Shown here: positions 37,641-45,991 of the stretch, one piece after another
Layout: each line of letters opens with the position of its first letter
How positions within the stretch are numbered: position 1 is the first letter of the stretch
DNA from: Bacteroidota bacterium
GTDB lineage: Bacteria; Bacteroidota; Bacteroidia; Bacteroidales; B18-G4
Reading direction: 5' to 3'
Assembly: GCA_013202965.1 (NCBI GenBank)
Contig: JABMQZ010000128.1
Coordinates: 1 to 55,865 of the forward strand
Length of the DNA: 55,865 nt
The notes under the pieces: model-generated
What the model was told of the DNA's origin: nothing
Database searches by the model: none
Seen by the model: only the letters and a program-made list of their open reading frames with translations
Position numbers and translations under genes: made by a program

Positions 37641-37661
37641 ATCAAAACCAATTAATCCAAA

Positions 37662-40600
37662 ATGAAAAAACTTATAAAACTTCTGGTAATTGCTATATGC
37701 ATGCTTGCATTCAGCTATGGGCATGCACAGCAAACCATCAGTGTGGGTCAAACCGGCAAAGATGGCCTCAGCATTGAAGTGAACTCTTTTTTTGAATTTT
37801 CAGGAACATATAATGTTTCAGACTTTACAGCCTCTGAAGCTTTTACTGAGGAGGGTGTATTTACCAGGCTGCTGGTTCCCGGATATGCAAAGACCGACAT
37901 TTTCGGCCACCCTGAAATGCCTGCTGAAAGGAAACTGATCAGGGTTCCCCTGGGAGCTGATGCCTCAGTTATTATAATCAATGCGGATTATGAAGATATC
38001 GACCTCAAGAAAGAAGGTTTTCCGGCCCCTGTATATCCAGCCCAACCGCCCAGGGTGAAAAGTGATGACTTTCATGAATTTGTGATCGATCATGAAGCCT
38101 ATCAAAAGCCAGGTTTTGAAATACATGAGTTGGTGAGCGTGGATATGCTTGGTATACTGAGAGATAAGCGTATCGCAAGAATCAATTTCATTCCATTTCA
38201 ATATGATCCGGTTCAGCATGTACTCAGGGTTTATTTTCATATTGAATTCCGTGTCATTTTTGAAAACGCAGACATCCCTGCCACTCTGGCACTGCAAGAA
38301 AAATATGCTTCCCCATGTTTTCAGGCAGTGAACAATACTCTGATAAATGTGGAGCCCGAAAGTAGCAGGGATAATTTCAAATTATACCCCATCAAATATG
38401 TGATCATCTCCGACAGGATGTTTGAAAGCCAGTTACAGCCCTTCATAGAATGGAAAACAAAAAAGGGTTTTATGGTTATTGAATCATATACTGATGAGCC
38501 GGGAGTAGGAAACTCTCTGGCCTCTATCAAAAATTACATCCAGGGATTATACGATGCCGGTACTCCCGTTGACCCGGCTCCTTCCTATGTTCTTTTTGTG
38601 GGTGATATTCAGCAGATACCGGCTTACAACAATGGAGACGGGGCCACGGACAGGAATTATTGTGAATTCACCGGAGATCTTTTTCCTGAGATCTATTATG
38701 GAAGGTTCTCGGCACAAAACCCGACACAACTTCAGCCCTATATCGATAAAACACTTCTATACGAAAAATATATCATGCCGGATCCAAGCTATCTTGATGA
38801 GGTAGTTATGATTGCCGGGATGGACGCATCACATGGATATGACTGGGGTAATGGACAAATCAATTATGGAACCATTAACTATTTCAATCCTGACCATGGG
38901 ATTACATCACATACTTATCTCTATCCACAATCCGGATCCAGCAGTCAGCTGATCCAGCAGAATATCAGTGATGGCGTTACCTTTGGTAACTACACAGCCC
39001 ACTGCAGTCCAAACGGATGGGCTGATCCTTCGTTTACAATATCAGATATTGCCAATCTCCAGAACCAGGACATGTATTGTGTACTGGTAGGAAACTGTTG
39101 TTCCTCCAGTGAGTACCAGTTGAACGAATGTTTTGGTGAAGCCATCGTAAGGGCTGAAAATAAAGGAGCTGTCGGGTATATTGGTGCTTCTAACAGCACC
39201 TATTGGGATGAAGATTATTACTTCGCTGTCGGTGTTGGTCAAATCTCTCAAAATCCTCCATCCTATTATGAAAGCACCCTGGGTTATTACGACCGTGCTT
39301 TCCATGATCATGGAGAAGATTTCGACGAGTGGTATGTCAGTGCCGATGAAATGATCTTTGCGGGAAACCTTGCTGTTACAGAAGGTTCTCCCGGCTCCGC
39401 TCAGTATTACTGGGATGTTTACAACCTCACCGGAGATCCTTCATTGATGGTTTTTTTCTCTAATCCTCCTGTTACTGCAGTGAATTATGTCCCATTATTA
39501 CCATTGCAGTCTACATCTTTTACTGTTACAACAGAAGCATACGCATACGTGGGGCTCTCAATGGATAACGAATATATTGGAGCAGCACTGGCTGATGTGG
39601 ATGGGATTGCTATCCTGGAATTCCCTCCCTTAACTGAAGAAGGTGACGGAGATGTTGTTGTCACCAGGCAGAACGGACAACCTTATTTGGGTACCGTGAT
39701 CATTGCATCCCCAACTGGGCCATATCTGTTGCTGGATGAGATTATCATTATCGATACCACAGGAAATCACAACAACCTGGCTGATTTTGGAGAGGCAATT
39801 TCATTGGATGTCAGCCTTGAAAATGTCGGAAATGGAGATGCAATCAATACCGTAGGTACTTTGAGCACCTCAGATAATTACATCAATATTACCATTGATA
39901 CCCACCAGTGGCCAAGTATTCCAGGACAAAGCACACTAATGGCAGAGGGCGCATTTGCTTTTGATGTAGCTTCCAATGTTCCTGACCAGCATCTTGTTTA
40001 TTTCGATATCGAAATTGAAGCAACAAGCAAAGAAGTATGGAATTATGCTTATGACATAATCATAAATGCACCTGTGCTGACCATTGAATCAATGATTATT
40101 GATGACAGCCAGACAGGAAACGGAAACGGGAGACTTGATCCGGGTGAAACAGTTATCATTAAAGTAGTAAACAAGAATACCGGCCATTGTGAAACACATA
40201 ATGCCTTTGGCGAGCTGAATTCCTTGTGTCAATATCTGACTTTCGGAAACACAACAGATTCCATCGGTTCTCTTGGACTTCTAGGCTATAAGTATTCCGA
40301 ATTCACCGTGACTGTTGATCCTGATGCTCCCAATGGTGTTGCTATTGCAGAATTCAACTACACTCTTACTTCCGGAGAATATATGGCTATAAAAGATTTC
40401 AGCGAAAAGATCGGGCTCATTCTTGAGGATTTTGAAACCGGTGATTTTACAAAATTCGACTGGGAGATGAGTGGAGATGCACCCTGGCAGGTCACGAATA
40501 TCTATCCTTACGAAGGAACCTATTCTGCTAAATCAGGAAATATCACCGATGGGCAGAAAAGCGAACTTTATATTGATATTGAAGTGATGATTGCAGATTC

Positions 40601-41636
40601 CGTTTCATTTGTATACCAGATTTCTTCACAAACCAATAAGGACAAACTAAAGTTTTACATTGATAATTCGCTGCAGGAAGAATGGTCCGGTGTTGGCGGT
40701 GGATGGAATGAGGTCCTCTTCTATATTTCAAGCGGGAACCATACCCTTAAGTGGATCTATGAAAAGGATGCAAGTGGTATGGCAGGCAGTGACTGTGCCT
40801 GGCTTGACTACATATGCTTCCCACCTTTGATGACCCTTACATGTTATGCCGGGCCTGATGATTACGTTTGTACTGATAATGATTTCCCTTGCCATGGACA
40901 GGCCACAGATTGGATATCGGTTGAATGGATGACCTCCGGTGACGGAACCTTTGATGATCCGTATATTCTTGAGCCGGTCTATACACCCGGAAGTGACGAT
41001 ATTACAAATGGTAATGTTGCACTTACACTTACAGCTGAAGATTCCGAAGGATCAATGGTTGATGACGAGATGACACTGATGATCATTGATGTTCCGGCAA
41101 GTCCGGATATACCGGAAGGCCCAGATTATGTCAATCTTTACTATATCACTACTTCGGATTATACCACAGGTCCTGTGCCATTTGCAGATTATTATGAATG
41201 GCGTGTTGAACCAATTGAAGCCGGTAATATTGTTGGTATCGGAACCGCTGCTACCATTACCTGGAACCAGTCATTTCTTGGTACTGCCACCATCTCGGTC
41301 AGGGCATTGAATACATGCGGTGAAGGCCTTTTTTCTGATGGATTGGAAATCACTGTTGATAATACAGTATTCATTTCAGAAGCTGCAGATGAAATAGCAT
41401 TTCGAGTGTATCCGAATCCGGGTGATGGAAATTTTTATATTGTTGCTTCCTCTGGGATCACCGATGCAAAAATTATGATTTACAATATCCTCGGTGAAGA
41501 GGTATACCATCTTTTTACCGACATCACCTTGGGTGAGACCATTAATATCGGACTTGCCGGATATAAGAAAGGCCTGTATATCCTTTCAGTCACAGCAAAT
41601 AAGATCAGGTATACCGAAAAACTTATTATTAAATAA
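37662..41636 (+). CDS. Lys-gingipain-like C25 cysteine peptidase, T9SS-secreted
   Basis: A 1324-residue secreted cysteine endopeptidase. Signal peptide 1-22 (GHA/QQ). The catalytic domain follows the P. gingivalis Kgp pattern as I recall it: NYTAHCS, WADPSF, VGNCC, CFGEAIVRAE, KGAVGYIGASNSTYWDEDYY, AGNLAVTEG and YYWDVYNLTGDPSLM. Predicted catalytic residues are H447 and C480 (second Cys of GNCC), 33 apart as in Kgp H444/C477. The residue after the catalytic His is Cys rather than the usual Gly. Cleavage after Lys is inferred only from similarity. Two CARDB-like domains, the jelly-roll-like module (923-1055), an Ig domain partly identical in DNA to that of its neighbour, a PKD-like domain and the tail (YPNPG) follow. 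No room for a promoter exists between the preceding terminator and this ATG. Confidence 0.94.
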   Translation: MKKLIKLLVIAICMLAFSYGHAQQTISVGQTGKDGLSIEVNSFFEFSGTYNVSDFTASEAFTEEGVFTRLLVPGYAKTDIFGHPEMPAERKLIRVPLGADASVIIINADYEDIDLKKEGFPAPVYPAQPPRVKSDDFHEFVIDHEAYQKPGFEIHELVSVDMLGILRDKRIARINFIPFQYDPVQHVLRVYFHIEFRVIFENADIPATLALQEKYASPCFQAVNNTLINVEPESSRDNFKLYPIKYVIISDRMFESQLQPFIEWKTKKGFMVIESYTDEPGVGNSLASIKNYIQGLYDAGTPVDPAPSYVLFVGDIQQIPAYNNGDGATDRNYCEFTGDLFPEIYYGRFSAQNPTQLQPYIDKTLLYEKYIMPDPSYLDEVVMIAGMDASHGYDWGNGQINYGTINYFNPDHGITSHTYLYPQSGSSSQLIQQNISDGVTFGNYTAHCSPNGWADPSFTISDIANLQNQDMYCVLVGNCCSSSEYQLNECFGEAIVRAENKGAVGYIGASNSTYWDEDYYFAVGVGQISQNPPSYYESTLGYYDRAFHDHGEDFDEWYVSADEMIFAGNLAVTEGSPGSAQYYWDVYNLTGDPSLMVFFSNPPVTAVNYVPLLPLQSTSFTVTTEAYAYVGLSMDNEYIGAALADVDGIAILEFPPLTEEGDGDVVVTRQNGQPYLGTVIIASPTGPYLLLDEIIIIDTTGNHNNLADFGEAISLDVSLENVGNGDAINTVGTLSTSDNYINITIDTHQWPSIPGQSTLMAEGAFAFDVASNVPDQHLVYFDIEIEATSKEVWNYAYDIIINAPVLTIESMIIDDSQTGNGNGRLDPGETVIIKVVNKNTGHCETHNAFGELNSLCQYLTFGNTTDSIGSLGLLGYKYSEFTVTVDPDAPNGVAIAEFNYTLTSGEYMAIKDFSEKIGLILEDFETGDFTKFDWEMSGDAPWQVTNIYPYEGTYSAKSGNITDGQKSELYIDIEVMIADSVSFVYQISSQTNKDKLKFYIDNSLQEEWSGVGGGWNEVLFYISSGNHTLKWIYEKDASGMAGSDCAWLDYICFPPLMTLTCYAGPDDYVCTDNDFPCHGQATDWISVEWMTSGDGTFDDPYILEPVYTPGSDDITNGNVALTLTAEDSEGSMVDDEMTLMIIDVPASPDIPEGPDYVNLYYITTSDYTTGPVPFADYYEWRVEPIEAGNIVGIGTAATITWNQSFLGTATISVRALNTCGEGLFSDGLEITVDNTVFISEAADEIAFRVYPNPGDGNFYIVASSGITDAKIMIYNILGEEVYHLFTDITLGETINIGLAGYKKGLYILSVTANKIRYTEKLIIK
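40428..40826 (+). other. Recurrent ~132-residue jelly-roll-like module, copy 5
   Basis: Residues 923-1055 of the Lys-gingipain-like protein. Landmarks: DFETGDFTKFDWEMSGD, PYEGTYSAKSGNI, KLKFYIDNSLQEEWSG, LKWIYEKDASGMAGSDCAW and YICFPP. Confidence 0.65.
40890..41053 (+). repeat. Near-identical 164-bp tract shared with 36847-37010
   Basis: Partner of the tract in the Arg-gingipain-like gene. Identical runs of more than 30 bp include the parts encoding FDDPYILEP and YTPGSDDITNGNV. Confidence 0.8.
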
Positions 41637-41653
41637 GAAAATTAAATGGCCAT

Positions 41654-41690
41654 ATACCCTTCTGTCTTCGGATGGAAGGGTATTTTTTTA
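41654..41690 (+). terminator. Rho-independent terminator
   Basis: ATACCCTTC (654-662), 12-nt loop, GAAGGGTAT (675-683), then a T-run. It ends the protease array and lies just before the 3' end of the convergent gene. Confidence 0.9.
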
Positions 41691-41705
41691 TGAATTATGT
41701 TATTT

Positions 41706-42710
41706 TTAGCTGATCAGCAGGCTGCATCCCCTGACATCACTGGCATCAACACGTCCCAATACCTCAAATGATCCGTCCGGATGCATTTTCCCGATATCCC
41801 GGGTTTCTATAAAAGCACATGAATGGATATTGGCCAGGTCAATGATATTGATGGCCCCGGTCTTCCCTGCCGGGAGAAGTGTAAAAGGATCCTGAATATC
41901 ACGGATCAGCACTTTCATCCATGCGGGTGTGAAAAACCTGCCACTTCCGGCAGAATATGCCTGTGACAGCAATTCGGTCATGCCATATTCGGAGTGAACA
42001 GACTCAAGACGAAAAGCACTGCACAACTCATGATGCAATTGTTCCCTTGTGATCTCCTCCCGTCTTCCTTTCATCCCACCGGTTTCCATGACAATAACAT
42101 TTTCACCAAGCGGAAAACTGTTACTTTCCGCAAAGTCAAGCAAAGCAAATGACACTCCGATCAGCAGTGTTTTATGGCCCGATGCTGATAAGGGCCTTAA
42201 GGTATCTTCAAGACGATCATGTTCGTGCAGGAAAAATCCGTTTTCAGGGTAATGGCCGGCATCCATGAGTTCCCTGACCATATACACCAGGGATGATCCC
42301 TCTCTCTCCAGATATGATGGAAGAAGTCCAAGGATACGATATTTCGAAGGATCGCCATAAAACTCCCTGAAAGCATTCATAAAGCTTGCTTTATAAAGAT
42401 CCAGGTCGCGGATATAGTGTCTGCTGGCCGACATGCCACTTGTTCCACTGCTCGAAAATATTAGCTCTTCATTAAAACTCCCCGTAATAACCTTATGGTT
42501 TTTATAAAAAACGATAGGAAGAAAAGGTATCTCTGTGAAATGAGAAATCTCCCTGGTATCAAGCCCTAAATGTCTCACATAATCCATGTAGACTTCATTT
42601 TCCCGGAGCTGAAAATGAAATAATTCCAGTGCAATCCCGTTAAATGCTTCAGGAGATCGGATTTGAAAAATCCTTTCCCTGAAACTGTTTATTTTCTCAT
42701 CAGGAGACAA
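41706..42710 (-). CDS. LuxE-like acyl-protein synthetase (ANL superfamily)
   Basis: About 334 residues from the preferred TTG at 42710, which gives MSPDEKINSFRERIF, a usual LuxE-type beginning. A longer frame opens with TTG at 42761 and would overlap the divergent gene by 9 bp; no early ATG exists in frame. LuxE-type enzymes activate a fatty acid as acyl-AMP and transfer it to a Cys. Visible motifs are the adenylate-forming loop SSSGTSGMSASR, the region EYGMTELLSQAY, the RDIGKMHPDG..VLGRVDASD segment, and a conserved Cys six residues from the end (RGCSLLIS), the position of the acylated Cys in LuxE. No LuxC, LuxD or acyl carrier protein lies nearby. A TATTTTTG box on this strand (42766-42773) could be its promoter. 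The family is fairly sure; the acyl substrate and acceptor are unknown. Confidence 0.82.
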   Translation of the reverse strand: MSPDEKINSFRERIFQIRSPEAFNGIALELFHFQLRENEVYMDYVRHLGLDTREISHFTEIPFLPIVFYKNHKVITGSFNEELIFSSSGTSGMSASRHYIRDLDLYKASFMNAFREFYGDPSKYRILGLLPSYLEREGSSLVYMVRELMDAGHYPENGFFLHEHDRLEDTLRPLSASGHKTLLIGVSFALLDFAESNSFPLGENVIVMETGGMKGRREEITREQLHHELCSAFRLESVHSEYGMTELLSQAYSAGSGRFFTPAWMKVLIRDIQDPFTLLPAGKTGAINIIDLANIHSCAFIETRDIGKMHPDGSFEVLGRVDASDVRGCSLLIS

Positions 42711-42752
42711 ATTTTTAAAATTTAGTAACTTTACGTCTAAATAAATGCCGGC

Positions 42753-43292
42753 ATGAGGCAATACCCAAAAATACTCTTATTTCTGATAATCATTTTGATT
42801 ACGGGATTTGGCTCTTGCAAAAAGCTTAAAAAATTCTCTGATATTCCACACATTGAATATTTGGATTTCATCAAAATTTATAACCCTGACCTTGAGATTT
42901 ATGATCGTGGGGTACTTTCTTTTTCATTCGAAGACGGAGACGGAGATATCGGTCTGAACACAGCTGACACAGCACCACCCTTTAATGCTTCTTCCAAATA
43001 TTATTATAACCTGATCATTACTTATTTTGAAATGCAGAACGGGCTTTTGACCGAAGTTCCGATCTTATGGTTCAATCCCCAGACTGAGCAATATGATACC
43101 CTCACCCTGAGTGCCCGGATACCCAACCTTACCCCTTTGGGGATAAACAAAGCCATCAACGGGCAAATCCAGGATACTTTATTCATATATAATTTCAATT
43201 CCATTTACGATACGATAAAATTTGAAGCCTATATCATTGACCGGGCTTTACATGAAAGCAATACCATCACCACACCGCTGATTGTCAGATAG
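42753..43292 (+). CDS. Hypothetical lipoprotein
   Basis: A 179-residue protein with a lipoprotein signal peptide: basic start, hydrophobic ILLFLIIILITGF, then lipobox GFGSC with Cys near residue 22. The mature part has FSFEDGDGDIGLN, an acidic loop seen in other Bacteroidota lipoproteins of unknown role, and mostly beta-type sequence to the end. It is divergent from the LuxE-like gene, with its start region overlapping the possible longer frame of that gene. A TAACTTTA sequence 28 bp upstream may be its -7 box. The function is not recognisable. Confidence 0.8.
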   Translation: MRQYPKILLFLIIILITGFGSCKKLKKFSDIPHIEYLDFIKIYNPDLEIYDRGVLSFSFEDGDGDIGLNTADTAPPFNASSKYYYNLIITYFEMQNGLLTEVPILWFNPQTEQYDTLTLSARIPNLTPLGINKAINGQIQDTLFIYNFNSIYDTIKFEAYIIDRALHESNTITTPLIVR

Positions 43293-43338
43293 CTGCGATT
43301 TCAATGCATACACGGAATAAGCCTTCGAATATTATTAC

Positions 43339-43346
43339 TAATTTTG
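43339..43346 (+). promoter_or_regulatory. Bacteroidota -7 promoter box TAATTTTG
   Basis: TAATTTTG matches TAnnTTTG, 55 bp before the ATG at 43402, and probably drives the TPR / DUF4292 / EnvC operon. The -33 element is unclear. Confidence 0.5.
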
Positions 43347-43401
43347 GCCGGTTCATTGAATGGTTTTATATACATATTCCATTAATAATCAATAATTCAG
43401 T

Positions 43402-43440
43402 ATGAGAATTATCGTACCTATGGCAGGAATGGGCAAGCGT
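43402..43440 (+). pseudogene. Possible remnant of a sugar-nucleotidyltransferase 5' end
   Basis: These 13 codons encode MRIIVPMAGMGKR, the G-x-G-x-R/K nucleotide-binding start of NDP-sugar pyrophosphorylases; the rest of such an enzyme is absent. The sequence continues in frame into the signal peptide of the TPR lipoprotein, as expected if a deletion fused the two. Confidence 0.45.
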
Positions 43441-45156
43441 ATACAGTTGCTTATTTTTGTTTTTGCTCTTATTTTTACTGCCTGCAAGACAAGCACCAAC
43501 ACAGTTCGGTCGGACAGGAATAATAATACTGAAGAGAGACAGGATAACTCCGAACTATTTCTTGAGGCCAACACCCAGAAGTTACTTGGAAATTATACTG
43601 CTGCAACTTATCTTTTTCAACAGTGCCTGGATGCCGACCCGGAAGATGCCGCATCCATGTATGAGCTCGCAAGGATTGCCCGGATCAACAATCAGGGGGA
43701 AAAATCCCTGGCCTGGGCCGTAAAGGCCGTTAAATATGATCCGGAGAATGTTTGGTATCTGAAACTTCTTACCGAGCTCTACCAGGAAAACATGCAGTTC
43801 GACGAGTCGGTTAAAGTTATGGAAAAGCTGGTTAAATTACATCCTGAGGACCTGGAATACCAATATGACCTTGCGTTGACCCATCTCCTTGTTGGAAATT
43901 ACCAGAAATCCATTGATGCATATAACAAGATAGAAAATAGTATAGGGGTTACAGAAGAAATTTCAATCCAGAAACAAAAGATCTGGCTGAGAATGGACAA
44001 GCCGGAAAAAGCCATTGATGAAATGGAAAAGCTGTGTGAAGCCTGGCCTGAAGAAAGCAGGTTTAAGTCTATTCTGGCCGAACTGTACCTGTCCAACGGA
44101 ATGGATGAAAAAGCCTTGCAAACATACCTTGATATTGCTGAAACAGATCCGGAAAATCCATATATCCAGATTTCGCTTTCTGACTATTACAGGAAAAGGG
44201 GAGATCAGGAAAAATCTTTTGAACATTTGAAACTCGGTTTCTCCAATCCCTATCTGGATATCGACACCAAGATCCAGATATTGCTGGCATATTTTCCGGT
44301 TAAACAGTATTATGAGGAACAGCAGGAGCAGGCCGCTAAATTAGCTGAACTTTTGGTTCAGACCCATCCGGAAGACGCCAAAGCTCATAGATTCCGTGCC
44401 GATCTTTACTATCAGAATGAAGAATGGACACAAGCAAGGGATGCCTTGAGAAAGGTGATCAGTCTCGACAGCAGCAGATATGTTGTGTGGGAGCAGTTAC
44501 TATTTACCGAATTCCAGCTTGAAGACTTTGAAGCTATGCGTAATGAAAGCCGCAGGATGATTGAGCTGTTTCCCCAGCAAGCCTTACCTTATCTTTTCTC
44601 AGCCATTGCAAATTACCAGTTTGAAGACCATCAGCAGATGATCGAAGACCTGGAAACCGGGATCAGGTTTGTGGTAAGAAACGAGCTGCTACTTGCTGAA
44701 TTTTATAATTATCTGGGTGATGCATATCACCAGGTCGGAAATGATGAAAAGGCATTTGAAGCTTATGATGCAGTGCTGAAGATTAATTCTGAGAACACTC
44801 TCGTTCTGAATAACTATGCATATTATCTTTCACTGAAAGGCCAGGAATTGGACAAAGCTAAACAGATGGCAAAAAAAGCAACAGAGCTGGATCCCGAAAA
44901 TTCCTCAAACCAGGATACATATGGATGGGTGTTGTACAAACTCGGAGAATATGATGAAGCCCTGAAATGGATCAGGATGTCAGTTGAAAATCATAATGAA
45001 GCCAATGCTGAGGTACTTGAACACTATGGAGATGTATTATTTAAACTTGGCAGGACGGATGAAGCCCTGGAGTCCTGGAAAAAGGCATTGGAAGCAGGTA
45101 ATGGTGGTTCGGAATTCCTTGAAAAGAAAGTTAATGAAGGCATGTTGTATGAGTAG
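43402..45156 (+). CDS. TPR-repeat lipoprotein with an anomalous N-terminus
   Basis: A 584-residue protein. From about residue 50 to the end it consists of degenerate 34-residue TPR units (for example LARIARINNQGEKSLAWAVK, LALTHLLVGNYQKSIDAY, NYLGDAYHQVGNDEKAFEAY, YGWVLYKLGEYDEALKW). This points to a protein-binding scaffold. Residues 14-27 form the hydrophobic stretch and lipobox of a lipoprotein (LIFTAC). The first 13 residues, MRIIVPMAGMGKR, are the nucleotide-binding start of sugar-phosphate nucleotidyltransferases and do not belong to a TPR protein. Starting at the third Met (43429) would give a tidy lipoprotein signal peptide, MGKRIQLLIFVFALIFTAC. The gene overlaps the next by 8 bp and is first of a three-gene envelope operon. 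Confidence 0.88.
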   Translation: MRIIVPMAGMGKRIQLLIFVFALIFTACKTSTNTVRSDRNNNTEERQDNSELFLEANTQKLLGNYTAATYLFQQCLDADPEDAASMYELARIARINNQGEKSLAWAVKAVKYDPENVWYLKLLTELYQENMQFDESVKVMEKLVKLHPEDLEYQYDLALTHLLVGNYQKSIDAYNKIENSIGVTEEISIQKQKIWLRMDKPEKAIDEMEKLCEAWPEESRFKSILAELYLSNGMDEKALQTYLDIAETDPENPYIQISLSDYYRKRGDQEKSFEHLKLGFSNPYLDIDTKIQILLAYFPVKQYYEEQQEQAAKLAELLVQTHPEDAKAHRFRADLYYQNEEWTQARDALRKVISLDSSRYVVWEQLLFTEFQLEDFEAMRNESRRMIELFPQQALPYLFSAIANYQFEDHQQMIEDLETGIRFVVRNELLLAEFYNYLGDAYHQVGNDEKAFEAYDAVLKINSENTLVLNNYAYYLSLKGQELDKAKQMAKKATELDPENSSNQDTYGWVLYKLGEYDEALKWIRMSVENHNEANAEVLEHYGDVLFKLGRTDEALESWKKALEAGNGGSEFLEKKVNEGMLYE

Positions 45157-45991
45157 CATTTTACATAAACAATTATTCTTTACAGCAAGGTGCCTGATAA
45201 GCTGCCTGCTGATCATGTTCATTTTTAATGCATGCTCTTCTTCAAGAAATATAATTAAAGTACCCCTTAAAGATGCAAAAGCAACATACTTGCTCGAAAA
45301 GCTTTCTGAAAGCGAACTGCAATTCGACTGGTTTTCCGCAAAATTCTCAATCGATTACATTTATGATAAAAAACTCACTGAGTTCAGAGGCCAGATAAGG
45401 ATCCGGAAGGATAGTATCATATGGTTGTCCTTCTCTCCTGCCCTCGGCATTGAGATGGCCAGACTAAAGATCACCAATGACTCGGTGTTCTTTATGAACA
45501 GGATCAACAAAACTTATCTCCGTGGGGATTACAAGTTCATCAATGAGTACCTTCAAACCAATATTGACTTTGATATTCTGCAATCATTTATCATCGGAAA
45601 TGATTTTCAGTTTTATGAAAAATCGAAATTCAGAGCCAACATTATCAATGATCAATATAAGCTATCCACTGCTGAACGAAGGAAGTTAAAAAAGTTTGTA
45701 AAGCATGGTGAAGACGATGAAGCCAAGGTGTTTTATCAAAACATCTGGCTGAACCCGGAAACATTTAAAATTACCAGGGTTAATCTTAAGGAGATACAGG
45801 ATGATAAAAAGCTGGATGCTTATTACAATGATTTCAAAGACCATGAAGGACAACTTTTCCCATTCGAAATCACTTTCGAGATCACCGCGGATGAGAAGAT
45901 AGTTGTCAAAGTTGATTATTCCCGGATAAGGATTGATGAGCCAAAGTCATTCCCTTTCAGCATCCCCTCCAAATATGAAAGGATTTATTAA
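45149..45991 (+). CDS. DUF4292-family lipoprotein
   Basis: A 280-residue lipoprotein. ATG 45149 overlaps the TPR stop codon (ATGAGTAG), which suggests translational coupling. A longer frame from 44984 would lie inside the TPR gene and put 55 unrelated residues before the signal peptide. The signal peptide ends in FNAC (Cys near residue 28). The mature protein matches the DUF4292 pattern as I recall it: FDWFSAKFSIDY, a stretch of beta strands FRGQIRIRKDSIIWLSFSPALGIEMARLKI, and a terminal IDEPKSFPFSIPSKYERI. The fold should be LolA/LolB-like, which would fit outer-membrane lipid or lipoprotein handling. In Bacteroidota it usually sits between a TPR gene and an EnvC-like gene, as here. Confidence 0.85.
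   Translation: MSSILHKQLFFTARCLISCLLIMFIFNACSSSRNIIKVPLKDAKATYLLEKLSESELQFDWFSAKFSIDYIYDKKLTEFRGQIRIRKDSIIWLSFSPALGIEMARLKITNDSVFFMNRINKTYLRGDYKFINEYLQTNIDFDILQSFIIGNDFQFYEKSKFRANIINDQYKLSTAERRKLKKFVKHGEDDEAKVFYQNIWLNPETFKITRVNLKEIQDDKKLDAYYNDFKDHEGQLFPFEITFEITADEKIVVKVDYSRIRIDEPKSFPFSIPSKYERIY

Noticed and set aside
44984-45148. Longer frame for the DUF4292 gene
   Set aside because: It lies inside the TPR gene; the start at 45149 overlaps the TPR stop in the ATGA manner usual for coupled genes and begins a lipoprotein signal.
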